Shown piece after piece: positions 23,701 through 38,700 of a stretch of 64,000 bases of DNA. The DNA lies in NCBI RefSeq assembly GCF_041296385.1, contig NC_091022.1, positions 20,851,967 through 20,915,966 of the forward strand, read 5' to 3'. The position numbers and the translations under genes were made by a program. This stretch comes from Aphelocoma coerulescens (Eukaryota > Chordata > Aves > Passeriformes > Corvidae). Each line of letters opens with the position of its first letter. Positions within the stretch are counted from its first letter, which is position 1. The notes below the pieces were generated by a model. The model ran no database searches. It saw nothing but the letters and a program-made list of their open reading frames with translations, and was not told the DNA's origin.

Positions 23701-26700
23701 ACCTGCTGCCTGTGTTCTTGCAGCAGCAAGCAGTGGCAAGAGCACAGATGAGTACAGTAAGGTATTTTATTATAGTTTCCTGCAGAAGGGGTGATGCTGA
23801 TGACATTCCTCCAACAGGGAGGTAGGTGACTTACGTTTGGGTCTTTCTAGTCACAATGGCTGTAGGACACAAAGCCACAGTTAGGGATGGATTTTCCAAA
23901 GAAATATGTGTTGAGCACTTTTGAACTGTCTGGCACTATCGGAGGTGCCTAAAGGAGGACTGGGTTGTTTCAAAAGAATACTCCCAGCTGTGGATGCCAA
24001 GCAATTGAAAATCTGTCCCTGAAGTGCCTTTTATTTTCCTATCATCTGATGGCAGTTTGGGCTTTTGATTGATTTATTTCTTTATTTTTAACTGTAAAGA
24101 CCTTTTAATTAGGGAGAGGAGCTATGTGAATGAGCTGGAGCTGCTGGTGGTAGCAGCTCCTTGCCATTAGAGATTGGGTCATTAAATAAGTAGATAATAT
24201 CCTCCTTATTGAGAAGATTTAGAAAATCATAAGGACTTTGCATTATTACAGTGTTTAGCATTCACAAATGGACTAAAAAACCCCATAATGGCAATTTTCA
24301 TTAGCTGCAATGCATGTGGAGGCTTCTTTTCTTTCTTTGAACAGCCAAGCACTAAACAATTCCTAAATCCCTCCTTGTTACTTATGTTTTCTTCTTGGTG
24401 GTTAAAAACCCCATAAAGCAGAAATTGAAGACTTGCTATTAGAATACTTGCTGACAGCTCCATTCAAAACATCCTTTCAAATAGTGCTATATCACATTGT
24501 GATTCATCTGCTATTCTGATAGAGTTGCTTTAACTAGTACCTTCCTTCTTAGTTAGGGCCCATCTCTTTTTACTGGAAAATTCTTCCTTTAAACACTTTA
24601 CTGACTCTCTGCTGTAAACAAGCCTCTTTCTGGTGCGGTACTGTTTGTGCTGCAGAACACATGTAACCCCTAAAAAACATGGTGACAGGCTTATTGGGGA
24701 TGAAAAAGGACAAAACAATAAGAGAAAGAAACCCTTTTCCCCCTCCTCACCTGTGTTGTATGGGTGTGAGCGCCCTGTGCAATTAGCACAAGTCAGGGTT
24801 TCTGGCTCAGCATCATGTCCCCACATCCCTGTGTCCCCAGGAGGGCACACGGCCCTGCAGGGCTGCCACACCTCCTGGCACTGCCTCTGCCAGGGCCAGA
24901 CCCTGTAAAGCAGCACCCCTGCAGCACCAGTATGCAGCCTCCACCAGCTGAAGACCAAACCTAGGAACATCCTGGGGATAAGTGGTCCCCAGTGGAGCGG
25001 GGTGAATTTCACTGTTGAAGTTAGAATTATTTACAGTCACTTTAACAGGACAACAGCTGCTCTTTACCTAGAGATGAGCCAAGAGCACTGAAAGAATTTG
25101 GATCTGAATTGCAGATGGATGGATTTCAATTTGATTCAAGTAGCTGGACTGCACAATTCTGTACTGTAAGCTCTCAAAGTCAGAGCTTGAGAGAAAAATC
25201 ATTAATTTGGAAGCTGATACCCTGAAAGACTTTTATGAAGCAATAAATTTTCATAGCAGACACAGATCAATTTAAAAGTAGTAATCAAGAGCCATGTGCT
25301 ACGTGTTCACAGACAAAAAATGTAGGGAATCCAGCCAGAGCCAGACACTTAACATTCAGAGCATTCAGACTAGCACTGAAGATATTGCCTCTATGGAAAA
25401 TAGTAGGGTTCAGAATTAAAGTATTGTGAATTTGTGAGATAATCACAGTGCTGTGCAGATATAAAGATGCTGCTGGATTGCTGCCAGAAACTAGCTCAAC
25501 GTAACTTTTCTAGGTAAATTTGGGTTTAACTTCTGTAGAAACTTTGGAGCAAGGAAGAGTCTCTGCAAATATTCCACCGAAAAGATGTGTTAAACTCTCG
25601 AGACAAGAGAGAAAATTATAATATAACAGGACCCATCAAAAACACTTTTTATCATATTTGAAAGGCATTCTCTAAATTCAAAGTTACTACACAAGCTTTC
25701 ACCAAATGAGATTTAGGCGCAGGGATTTTTCCCTTGCCAGTCCTAAGAATTTTTAGGTGTAACATTCCATTAAAAAATAAAGCATCCACACATTAGTGCT
25801 TTGTGTCACACAAGTAATTGCATTGTACAAAATCAAAAATTTATATTTACTTGGATGGTACTACAACTAAACTTCTCCTGGAAATTTTTAACCTTGCTTC
25901 CTAAGTAGTCTCTTTGGCAATACTTACAGGAAAAAAATAGTAGCCACTAGCAGTAGTAGGTATTTCAAAAGGTGGATTAAAATGATCTCTTATCACATTT
26001 TCAAACATTCAGGATTTGTACTTGGAGCCAGGCATGGTTTTCACTCGTCTGCTGAAGTCATCCTCTGTCATGACTTAACACAACCTGAAGAGACTTTTGT
26101 GTGTGTTACTTACACTTTCTTAGGTTGATTTGGCTCCAGTTTACCATGTCAGTCGTTACCAGTCAGGAAGGAAAGTAGGGAATAACATCATCTTTAATGG
26201 ATACCTTTGTTTTAGCTGACATGTTAAGGCTTTTTGTGTGTCATGGTTTAACTCCAGCCAGTGACTCAGCCCCACACAGCTGCTGCTTTGCCTTCCCCAG
26301 TGGGGTGGGGGAGAGAATCAGAAAAGTAAAAGTACAGCAAAAGCTGTGCACACAAGAAAAGCAAAACAGGGCTTTCATTCACCACTGCCATGAGCAGGCA
26401 GGTGTTCAGCCATTCCAGGACAGCAGGGCTTCATCATCTGTAACTAGGGAAAACAAAAGCCATCACTCAGAATGTCCCTTCTTCCTCCTTCTTCCTCCAG
26501 TTATATGTGCTGAGCAAGACACAATCTGTTATGGAAAAGTATGGTGTAGTTAAGCACTCTGCACATTTTGTCATTAAACTAGATAAGGACAGTGGCATAT
26601 TTTCATGGGTGTTTCCATAGCACACAGAGCACAGTGCTAGGAAAAAAACTTATTTTTCATGAGGAGCCTGGTCTAGTGAAAGGTACCCCTGCTCATCGCT

Positions 26701-29700
26701 GAGCCGTTCGAACTAGATCCTTCAAACCCGAACCATTCTCTGATGGTTCTATGATTCTGTAACATAAGACCTATTGGGCACATGCAGAATTTATTTTTGC
26801 TTTTATAACTCTAGACAGATTCCATTTGGGTGGATTATTTTGCTCGTGGAGAGTGAAATTCCTAAAAGGGCTTATCGCTTCTGTCAATTTTTATTACTTC
26901 TGTTCTCATCATGTTGATAGTACATTCAAAGAAGTCATGAAAAGAAAATGGTGAGATTTTTACCACTGACTTCTCCCCAGAAAAGAGACATTATAAATTG
27001 ATATGAAGACACATGGCTTTGTATTACATTGCTACATGCCACTTTGTAGTATGAAACTACACAAAATCTTAGAAAACCCCAAACATTGAAATTTATTGAG
27101 ATTAGAAAATGAGCTATCTGGGATCTTTGGGAGAAATATTATAATTAATAATTACCTCCTAGCTGATTTTAATGTTATTTCTCTGCTTCAGCCTTTGACA
27201 GACCAGAGGCAAACTGATTTTGGCTGGACTGTCAGTGGCCTTCCATTATTATGAGTTGGGACATAAAACCCCTCCTCACATATTTGTATAGGTGAGGCTG
27301 GTCACAGACTGTTCCTGTTCCCATCCTCTCTGCTTTCCCTCTATAGAATAACTCTGTCCTGATTGATATGAAAAGCATCTAGTAATTTAGTATCACCCAT
27401 GAATTTAGTTCTCAGAATGATCATCTCTTTTTCCAGGGCATTAATAAATATGTTAAATGAAACTGGGCTTAACAGGAGCTCCTGGGGAACCCCAACTGGA
27501 TACCCCTTCACAGCTCAGTGGAGTGCTGTTTGTCATGACCCACTATCCTTTGTTTACATTCCTGCAGCCAGTTTGCAATCCCCATGACAGCACTCTTATC
27601 CAAGACATTGTAAGATATTTTTCTAATAAGATTTTGTGAGCCTCTGTATCAAATGCTATGCTGCATCCCAGATATATTGTACTCTCAGCCATTGCTGAGG
27701 TTCACAGCTAAGGTTTTCAGGCAAAGGGGGTGGTAAATCCCAACTCATACTTCAGCAATGGTAATTTCATATGGGCAGTGCCACCCAAAAATGAGGAAAG
27801 GCAGAGAGATGGGACTAGCTACAATTTAGGAGATGCAGTCAGAAGGAAAGGACAGAATGATATGGTGTAGCTGATAGCAGGGGGAGGTCTGAACAGAAGA
27901 AAGGAGAAGGGCAAGCCAAAGAGAGTCTCAGAACTGAGAATCAACTTGATGGGGGAATTCTGGACCTGTCAGCTCTAAAGGAGGATCTCTAAGCTGTCAT
28001 TAATTCAGTGGTTTTGTTTGATTCTGTTCAAACCAGGAGCCATGCCTTACTCTCTTTCATAGTGATCCTTCTGATGCTGCTGTTTGCATCACATGCCACT
28101 TGTGGATTTGGGAAACAATTTGAAAAGTATCCAGCAATTCTCTGCATGAATTCAGATGGAGGCATCCTTTGTGTGCATTGTGCAGTTTGTATCTGTAGGA
28201 CATCTCATGCCATCGAGGCCATGTGGATTGGTGGGGCCAGGAGCTTTTGCTCTCATAGCCCCATGTTTGGGGCTTGTCCCTTACTCAAAACAGAAATACA
28301 TGGACAGACCTAGCACTGGCTTTACCAAGAGCTATTCCTGCCTGAGAATGGCAAGATCACACTGAGGATCAAATCCTCTTTCTGAAGGGATTACATTTCC
28401 TGCCAAATATGTGACATGGTTCAGTTTCAAGCACATACAAAATAAATCTCCATCAAGACAGACATTTAACAGTGGCTTAGTATCCAGGACTGTCATGGGA
28501 GACAGCTCTCAGCATCCAATCTAACAGGATCTTCTGGCCAATGTCTGCAAGACCTTGGGCTCTACCTCTCTTTAATTTATAGGGATAGTAGCTAATTAAG
28601 CTTTTGTATTAATTTATATGTACTGCACAAGTGTGGATAAGAAGAGTTAAATTTTTGGGGGAGATGACTTCTGAGAAGCCACTTCAAAAGACACTAGTTT
28701 TCCTTCCTGACAGCTCTTGTCACTGCTTGCAAATCTTCACTCTCTTCTTTGTGTCACTTACCCATGTTCATCCTTGGACTTTAAAATGCATTCATCAAAG
28801 AGATAACAGGTTTCATTTTGTACATCACCAAGGATTATCCTGTGAAAACAATGCTGCTGACAATATGTGATGGCTGATTTTTAAGGAATGTGTGGACACT
28901 TTGTGCATATTACAAAAATTTTAGTCCAGCTCCTGGAAAAAAAAAAAGAAGCAGTATAATCTCGCTCAAGAGATTCCTGTTTCTGGCAATGCTGGGTGCC
29001 TGTTCTGAGAGCTCCCAAAAGTCATACTTCCTGTGCTGGGACAATCAGAGGCAGATGTTGTTATTTCCACTCTGGAAACTAACTGCTAATATCACTAATA
29101 CTCTGCTCAGAATACTCACTTAGGAAAGTATGGGTAGTAGTTTAATGAGATTTTTTTTCCTTATGAAAATATGCAAAAACAAAAGAAGAAAGAAAAAAAA
29201 ATATATAAGGATGTTTTAAACCAGATATGGCAGCCTTTAAAATTTTGCACCACCTTCTTCCTCTCAAAATAAAGAATGTGTAAAGCAGACTAACTTGGGG
29301 TGTGTTGGTATGGTTATGTGATCCCAAGATCCAATCCATACTTCAGGATTGCACTGATTGGAAAAATGCTCTCATGAATAAAATAATGCAGGATAAAGAG
29401 TTGTTTATGATTTCTTTTCTCAGCAGATTAGCTATGTACATCTTGTAACACAGGCTGGCTCTGTGGAACATCAAACACTTCAAGAAACCTGTTAAAAAAT
29501 GAATTACATTATCCAGCCAAAGCAATATCAGAAACATCCCAGAGTCTACACTATCTTAATGTTGATTTAAAATCATATATTCATATTACCTTTTTATGTC
29601 TAGTAAAGCAATGTGATGGAGCCTTTCTTTTGCCAAAGTTGTATTATCTCATTTCTCTGAGTTAGGTAAACTGTAATGTGTCTGCTTTACAGATGGGTAA

Positions 29701-32700
29701 ACTTAGCATAAAGAGAGGGAAGGCACTGTTTTGAGTCAAGAAAGCCTAAATGTAAGCACTTTCATCTATATTGGTCAGCCATAGTGGCAGTGGCTCCTAA
29801 AATGAGCCTCTTTCCATTCATTCATTTATATGACAGATTATTTTACTTTAAACAATTCTTGGATAAAATACGTTAGGCATCCCTAGGGCAGGAACGTGAA
29901 ATCAAGACTGGCACAGGAGACATTAACTGCCCAGCTGGAGAGATGCACTCCTGTGCTCAGGGTGATTGAACTGCTCTTGCCAACTGAAGTAGCCTCAATA
30001 AGAAGGATTGGGTGAAGTTCTGCCAGCAGCTGGGTGATTAGGGTGTTTTTCAGGACTAGAGGAGGGCAGGTTTGTTTAGGACTGCCTCAAAACTTCTTCA
30101 TGCTAAAACACTGTCACTGAAGAGCACATTGCCGCTACCTACATGTCTTCTTTTCTTCTTCCTGTGTTTCAATAAAAGTGACTGCAGCTGTGTTGATCAT
30201 AGCACAAGCTCCCATAGGTGTTTATAGGACCTCAACCCCTTGTCAAAGAGTTCCCAGTGGAACTGAGGCATCATTACAAAATAAAGACTGGTCTCCTTAT
30301 TGTTGGCAGGGCCAAGACAGTCCTGAGCATATCAAGAAGCACGACACAGGCATTTGTCAAAGTGCTTTTGGTGCCAAAATCATTTTTTCAAGTTGTGATT
30401 AAAGAAGTAGTCACAGAGAAAGGAATTAGAGTACCCCAGTCAGTAGCCAGTCTTTTCCAGCCAGCATTTTGAGAAATGTTGTATAAATTATAGTATAGTA
30501 TAAATTATAGGCATGTAAATTACAACTAGTATCATGAAACATTGGACCTGCTGGGGGTTTTAGCCTGCATATATGGAATAGTCAACATACTGTTTCCATC
30601 ATTTTAATAACCTATATGGAGCAGGTGGCTGATGCAGTTAATGCTGGCATCATTTTTCTTTCCCTATGTGATGACAGTTCTGTCATTTCATTTTGACTAT
30701 TTAAGGCTATTAGGAAGCATTTTTAGGCAATCATCTAGCATAGTTATTTTCAAGCATGCCTAAAGCATATAGGGTGTCACCACCTTTCCCACTGCATATT
30801 TCTAAATAAGTATATAATATATTCTGTGTTAATCTATGAAAAAACTATGGACAAGATCACCAGCTGTGATAAACTGCCTAGCTTCATTTAGTTAGATGGA
30901 GTTATACTCTTTTGTTCCAGATGGAGATCAAGTCCAACATTGTACAATTGCAAAGATTTCAAAGAAGTGAAACATTTCTAAGATCATTGAAATATATATT
31001 TTGCATTTCAAAGATAAAATACCAATATGTCATCAAACCATTTAATTTTCTTCCAAGTCTGAAAGTAAATTGACGAGAGATCAGCAATTGGCAGGAAAAC
31101 AAATGAAACATATTGAAAGAGCCAATTTGGTGATGTCGAGGGAGGCAGATGTGTCAGTTTTACATCTGCTTGAGCAAAGTCCTTGTTGTTGTTGTTTTTC
31201 TCCCTCCACCTTTCAAAAAATATTTCATTACCTAAAGGTTTCATTATTAGATAATTGAATAATCCTTGATAAGTGGCCAAGTAGCACTCTGTTCATTTAA
31301 GAGCCCCTTTCATTGCCATGCTGTGATTCAGGCAGTTGCAGTTCATTTGTGGAAGTTTCTGATTTTTTTTCTCAGAACTCATCACACCTGACACACATGA
31401 GATTTCAATTGCAGATGAGTAGTTTCCTGGGCCCCAATATTCCAGATGCCAATCTACTACCTCTTTCCTGAACTAGTTGTTAAATGAGAAGGAAGTGGAA
31501 ACAGCACTGAGATTTCCACTGACAGTCTGTTTCAGGGTATAGGCAGACAGCATGGCAGGGAGCAGCAGCAGCAGAAGGAACAAAAAAAGCAGGAAGGGTA
31601 AGTGCTTCCATGTTTTTAAATACAGACAGCAAGGTGGGACCCTTAGACTGTTATTTTCTCTGTGAAGCAGGTAGACAGACATGAGCTAAGCCTGTCAGTA
31701 GGTGTTAGTCAGAGCTGCAAGTCTGAAGTGTGTCAGAAGCTGTTTGAAGAAATATGTACGGATAATGAAATGAGTGATTCCCTGCCACTGACTTTTGCTC
31801 GGTTATTTGCTGGTCTCTGCCTTCTTTATTGTTAATTTATAATTTGTTACATTTGTTTTGAGGAGGTTTTCAAAAATGCATCAACAAAAAAAGGAGGCAT
31901 TATTTAACTCAATATTTTATTAATTTTCAAGAGACCTGATAGGTGGTATGCTCAGGATGTGTCTGCAAAATTGAAAAACCAAATTTCATCAGAGAAATAG
32001 TAGGACCACTGGATTTGTAGAACCTTTTTGCCAAGTTATGTATCTGTGAATCAGACCTCATGTATGCATTATCCTACAAAACAGGAAAGTGGAACCATGA
32101 AAATACTTGACTTTCTTTTACTTAGATTAAAATTTCTGTTGCCAGTAGCTGATGATACTTTTAAGTATTAGAGTTGTTAATGTGATTTCAGAGCTAAAGC
32201 TTTAAGTAAAAAAAAATACTGACTATTGTAAAAGTATTCATTTCATATACTGGAGGCATTTCTAAAGACTGAGCACTTTGGCCTTGAGGCGCCCATTGAT
32301 GCATAAAAATAACAAGAAATTCTGCTCAAAACAGACTATCACAGCCCTCTTTTTGTCTGCAATTTTGACCTTGAATTCTACATTAGAACATTTTTTCCAT
32401 AGGAGAAGGAACTTTTCTTTAGAGCAGGGTTTAATCTGCTTGAGAAGGTTACTACAGGGAGGCATCTGTTGACTGGGCTAGAGGACCTCACCTCTGTGTC
32501 TGCAGATCATCTCCAGTGCTCAACAAGGGAAACAACAGTACAGGGCTTAGAGACAAGCATGAGCAACGTGTAACTTCTCTCCAATATCAAAAGGGTATTC
32601 AAGGTTAAACCTCCCAGCCACTCAAATCCATGACAGAATTTCTTTTTTAGCTCTGCTTTTTAATGGGGTAATAAGGTACCTTTCTAACTATGCAACTTAA

Positions 32701-35700
32701 TCTTGCACCATCCTTCGCTCAAAGTAAAAACATTCTGGAGAGCAGTGTTTGAAAGGAAGTTTCAGTTTGTTTCATTTCTTAGGATTCATTATGTGGTTTA
32801 GGCTTACCCAAACAAGATCAAGGTGCCAAATGAGTTCATATTGCTATCAAAGCAAATGTGACCTTTAAGGGTTTGAGCTTGTTTTGTTTAAATCAAAACA
32901 GACAAGGTAAATGAAAGGATTTTGTAGGTGGGGAACTGAGACAAAGGCAGGCTAAGTGATTCCACAGGCTTCCACAGGCTTCCACCCACAGTCTATAGGA
33001 AAGTCAATAAATGAAAATGAAATCTGTAAGTCTCTTAAGGTCACACAATCAAGGGCACAACCAGCTCACAACCTCCGGTTGTGGAGGTGGCTTCAGGAGG
33101 ATGTATGGTGGTTGAAAATCTGGAAAGGAGACTGCTGTGGGAAGGAAGTAATGTACCTTTTGCATCTGGGAATTACTTAGGGGCTGGAGGCTGGGGAGGT
33201 GGAGGCATAGCAGGGAGAGGTGTCATTATGTCAGGGCTGTTGGACTGAGCATCAGTCGAAATGCCTCGACTCCCTAGTGGCTCATGACATGTGTGGAATT
33301 ATGAAGCTCAACAGAGATGCTGGTATTTGCCAGAACAGTTTACACCTGCTTACTTTGCTCTTTGTTATCAGGGGCAACCCCTTGCTGAGTAGCCACCAAA
33401 GATGAGATTTCCTGATGGGTTAATGACTTTTAATTTTGCTGTTCCTTTTATCATTCCAACAACATCCCCCATCACAAAGCGGTGTGCTAGAGCCCTGCTG
33501 GCGTAAAAGGTGTGGACAGTATTTGTCATGCAGTCCACTGGAGAGTCCAGAGCACTTCCCTGTGCTTAGTATAGATGGGAAGTCTTCAGTAGCAGTAGGC
33601 AAATGTTGAATTATTAAATTATGTCTACAGCACTTCATATAATTTTTGCCCAAGTGAGAGATAAGCGAGATAAGCCTGGTGTCGACAAGCAGACTTTTCC
33701 ACCTTCGGAGTTTGGTTAACAGGCTGGCTATTTTGAAATTCAAGAAAAGTCCACTCTCTCAGGAAGAATTTAAATAGAAAATTAAATGGGTTTGCATATT
33801 GCTCTGCATGTCAGATTCTTTAGCTAGCCTTCAAAGTCTGCATGATCTAACCAAGCATGTGGAAGCAAGATACATATTTCTGAGTGCTATAATTGTTGTT
33901 ATTGTGAAAAATTATTAAAGGTAAGCAGTTACCCCAAATGTTATTTCAATTCACTAAATATTCTGTGGATTAATAATGCTGTATGGAACAGGAATGGCTG
34001 AAATCATTTTTGGGTGGCTTCTCAGCTGGCTGCTTTCAGAGGCAATTCACTCTCTGGTGGTCTTTCCTTCCTCAAGAAAAACTATTTAGACATGAGATGA
34101 CTCCACAATTATGTCTTGGCTAGAAATTACTGTGGCAGAAACTCTGTTTGCTCTTCCCATTCCTTTCTGATAAAGTGCCATTAGCACATCCCTTGACTCA
34201 CTCTGTGAGATGTTTGTGGGCAGGGGTGTTGTGAGGGAACATAAGCTGCTACCACAGCCATTCTCTAAACATGCAGCTGGAAAGGACAGCTCTGCTCTGG
34301 TGACAGAAAACATCAAAGCAACAAAACATGCTATTTTATCTGATGGGGGTAACAATATCTCAGTTAATAAAATGGCTGTCATCCCTGTCTATTGTATAGA
34401 TAAGGAAGCTGAGGACTTTGGGATGCTCTTTGTTGGTATGCCAAGTTGCAATTATCCTATGACAGAGCCCTTCTGGACTATGATTGATGAAACATTTTGA
34501 GGGGAAAGCACCTCAATAAGTGAATTTCATTGGATTTGATGATGACATTGCTTGCACAATGGCTGGCAAAAACATTTTGAGTGGAACTAGGAAAATGTGG
34601 CCTTATTTAATCTGCCTGAGATGTCCTTGCCACATTCATTTATTTGTATTTTATGTTGGATGTAAACAAGTCTAATTCTGAAGTTCTTATGTTGACCTTT
34701 TCTGGCATTGAGATCAAAGTACTGTCTGCAATAAAGATGAGAAGACTTTAAAGACTTCGGTGGCTTGTCAGAGTAGGGTACATTTAAACATAAAATATCA
34801 CAACACAGCAGCCGTTGGCTAAAACAGGCACCAAATGAAGTTCTAAAGAAATGTGTTGCTCCTCAAAAAACCCATCGTTATCTTGCAGTTTAATGGCCTA
34901 AAAGTGGGGCCTGCTTAGAAAACAATTTTTACTTCTTGCCTGAGCCTTAACTCACAGCGTGACTCTGCCAGTTGTCTCCACCAGCTGTAACGTGGATGTC
35001 ACCAGTTAAGAGGAAAAGCACGCCCTTTCTTTACTCAAATTCCTACCTAGATTTTAGGACTCCTCTGAACAATAGGCAGCCCTCTGTAAAATATCAGCCT
35101 TCCCAAAGCATGGCATGCTGTCCAATCCCCAACATGCCCTTTTCCCTGGCTCCAGCTGTTCTGTATCCCAGATCTTTCAGTGAGTCTCTGGAAGAGGTCC
35201 TGGAGGTTAACTTTACAGTGGCTGATCTGGAGCCAATGCAGCTGGTGTAAGAATTTGAACTCTAATACATTATTTTCTTATATAACAGCCTGACCATTTG
35301 AAAATAAATGTCTTTTTAAACATTGCTTTTTGTGTCCATAGTCTGAATTTAGATTTGAGATGTAAACCTACTCCAAGTGAAATGTTTAATGCTTACAATA
35401 ACATAAAATTTGCAAAAATTCCAAGCACAGAGAACCTTTCCTAACAAATTGAAACTGGGATTTTCAGTACTTTGACTGTGCTAGGACTTTTGGAGCAAAA
35501 CTGAGGATATCCTATAGAACCACCTGTGCTGGTGCATTCACATACGGGTGCAGAGGACCAAAGGCAATGACTTCTTTTGATGAATAAAACATTTGATACA
35601 TGATATAATAGTTTCCCTGGATTGAAAACAAAGTAACCATCTTTACTGCAGCTTGCAGCAGTGCGCCACATTTCTAATAGATGGCCCAATTTTCAGGAAT

Positions 35701-38700
35701 ACTTAACATGCTGTAGAAATCTACCCAATGTTTCCACAAGTTCAGTTGATTCGGTAATTGAAATATTTATCTTGATTGTTTTTGCTTGAACTTAGTTTTA
35801 GGCACTTACTTTAATGGGTTTATTTCAATATGTAAAGGGAAGGTTCTTTTTGTATTTTTGAGTGATTTTCTAGGGAAGCAAGTTTTTAGCCTCTCCAACT
35901 GAGAACTTTGCAGCTGCATAATACTCAAAGAACAATACTAGTGAAAGTTTCTGCAGTGCCTCCCTCTCGGATGGAACCTCAGCATGGCAGTCTGTGGAAA
36001 TCTGTTGTGTTCTGTACGCATTTATTCAGTACCTTATGACAATCCTCCTTTTGTGTCATCTTAGTGTGTAAATTATACCCCTCACCTTACTCAGTGGCAG
36101 CAGTGTTTTCTCTGTGCTTTGTAACTGGGACTTTGTCTCCAAGTGTCTGCTGCGCTGACAGAGTGCAGTGCTGGATAAACCAAGTGAAGCGACAGCGAGC
36201 AGTGTTGTGGCTGTGCTGTGATGGCCTGGCTAACAGAGACTGGATTTCAGGGGCTAATTAACCTGGCTAGACAGTGGCATTACTGTAGCATCACTGCCTG
36301 CAGTAGGACACACCTCTGAGCTCTTGAAGCCCTTCAGTGTGGCATACAGCACATCTCCTGTTGCCAAAAGATACACAGCATTTATACAACACATTCACAC
36401 CCTCCCGCCTGTCTGTATTCCCAGACATAAAATGCACATAATAACACTTTATGTGGGAGGTTGTATTATGGCAGACAAACTTAAAAGTGTTTTCATCTCT
36501 GACTTGTGCTGCATTTCAACTTTTTTCCATGGTATAAGTATTACTTCTGTCCAAACTAGATATGTTTTTAATGGAATGTTGTATTTTTGCCTACTGTTTT
36601 GTTTCTTTGGGATAGCAAAGTCCTTAACCCTTGTTTCTAAGAATAAAAACCTTCACTAGAAAATGATAAATTTATGTAGACAACAGTGATTATGAATAAA
36701 CAGAATATTTCAACCTAGGATGTATTAACTAATGAAGAGTAGGGTTGTTGGTGTAGTCAGCAAGGGAAAAGCCGCTTTAGATTGATTTAGGATGCTATGT
36801 ACTCCCCTCACACTCAAAATTCATTAAGAGACCTGAGTAGGTTAATTCATTCTGCTGTTTGACATGAAACTAAAGTTTTACAGATTTTATGCCTTAGAAA
36901 AAAGGGTCCAGAAAGAGCTACCCAGACTATTTGGCATGAGGAGACTATGGGTTCCATCACTTCAAAGCTGTAAGTTTCAGGAGGGAGAGATGAAATTTGG
37001 CCTTAAGACCAGTCTGGTTTTTGGAAGAGGTTGCTGCAGAAAGGAGGAGGGCTAGATGCTTTTCAAATTAACAAATTCCACTAAGATGATATTTGGCTAC
37101 TATATGGGAAAACTATTATAATCATCCAAAAACCTGCAACCTTTCAACTGAGCCAAGCAGCACCACAGACCTAACTTCTGAGTTTTATAACCTCCCGTTC
37201 CACTTGCATCATTACATTTAGCTTTAATTCACATCAAAAGATAAAAAAAAGGGGAGGCAGTGGGGAGTACACAACATCAAAACCTGTATGATTTTATAGT
37301 GATCCCCTGGGGTCAGTCTCTGAGAATATCACTGTTGGTAGTTAAGAGGTTTTCACCATGGAGTTAAATACTTGCAGCATTGACAGTAGCTGGAAATACT
37401 TCAGTGGTTATTGTTGTAGTCGTTAGTCCAGCTGAAATAATGCTGGCATGTTTTCCCTCTGGGTAGAATTCCTCAGCCTAATTGTCTCCTCCTTGCCAGA
37501 CCATATTTGATATCTTCAGGTTTGGAGACTGGATGTTTTCCAGCAATTAATGGCTTTTCTCTGTTATAGATTGAAATTATTTCCTTTTGTGATTTAGTCT
37601 ATTATCCAGAAGTGAAGCTATTGAATTCCAGAACACTTAAATGGGATAACTCACAAATAGGGCTAATATAAAAAGCACAGTCATCAAGCCACACAAAAGC
37701 TGTGTGGGACACTGTACAAGATGGATATTTCACATGTCATTTTTTACTTTAAAAATAAAATAAATAAATCCATTCTTTACTATTGTGGTATCTTCTTCTA
37801 ATGACTTAACCTTAGTATTAGCTTAGAGCAGTATAGGTTCAAGTGTCTCATAGGGCAGGATTATTAGGTCACCTCATCTAACCTCCTGAAGTGTACTGGC
37901 AATCAAATTTCATTAAGATACTCCTGTTTTTAGTACTGTAACTTGGGTTTGACAAAAGTACATAGTGATCTCTGTGTCTCTGATGCCCAGACCACACTCC
38001 TTAAGGTACTTTGTCCACTCAGAGCATAATTAGCCTGTGGTTTCAGAAATCAATGAACACTGTTCCACAATGGAAAAAAAAAATAGCTTCTGTAGTCACT
38101 GTTTTATGGCCTTCCATGTTATTTGAGCTATTACTTCTCTCAAAGAAATTTTACCACATCTTTTATTGAATTTTTCTTTTTAGATCCGAAATGGAACATA
38201 CTACACATCTCAAAAGCAAGAAATGTTTTTAATACTGTTTCAGATATGTTACAGGAAATTATCTGCAATAAATTTGTCCTTTGGAAAATAATGTAACACA
38301 AATGACACCTGGGCTTCATAAAGTACTACCTCTTTTTAAGCAGCAGATTCAAAAGCATAAAGAATTGTCCTTTCTACATGTCTAGCTGTCCTTGTTGCCC
38401 AAATAAAGTCTTCATGCTACGGTTCTCGAATTAGGATTTAACAAAAACCTTCTCAGTAAAATTCAGTTCTTTTCTCTTCCAAAAATGTTGGTAAAATGGT
38501 AAATGTAAACTGACAGAGTTTATCTCCCCAGGACCAGGAAGGTAGTCTGGAAATGTGAGATGCAGGAATTCGTGTTCACCCCAACCTCCAGCTTTGTGTT
38601 TCACTTGCTGTTAGATGGGCCATTGTTGAGGAAGCTAGAGAGATCTCTGCCTCTGACTGATACCCTCGTGTAACTGTCCATAGGAGACATCCATCTAGTA

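Noticed and set aside
24530..25012. 160-codon open frame on the minus strand
   Set aside because: It lies in a locally GC-rich patch of intron 2 where frames are open on both strands, with no domain or splice evidence. I could not link it to any family.
26197..26553. 118-codon frame across the LTR fragment
   Set aside because: It is created by non-coding LTR sequence and has no protein resemblance.
28160..28215. Possible third copy of the 7623/9897 repeat
   Set aside because: Similarity is limited to a block like gtgcat..cagtttgtatctgtaggaca; the other diagnostic blocks are missing.
37850..38090. Possible ancient retroposon 3' end (atagggcagg..ggtcacctcatctaacctcctg)
   Set aside because: It loosely resembles CR1-like 3' sequence at one block but the following sequence does not continue the match.
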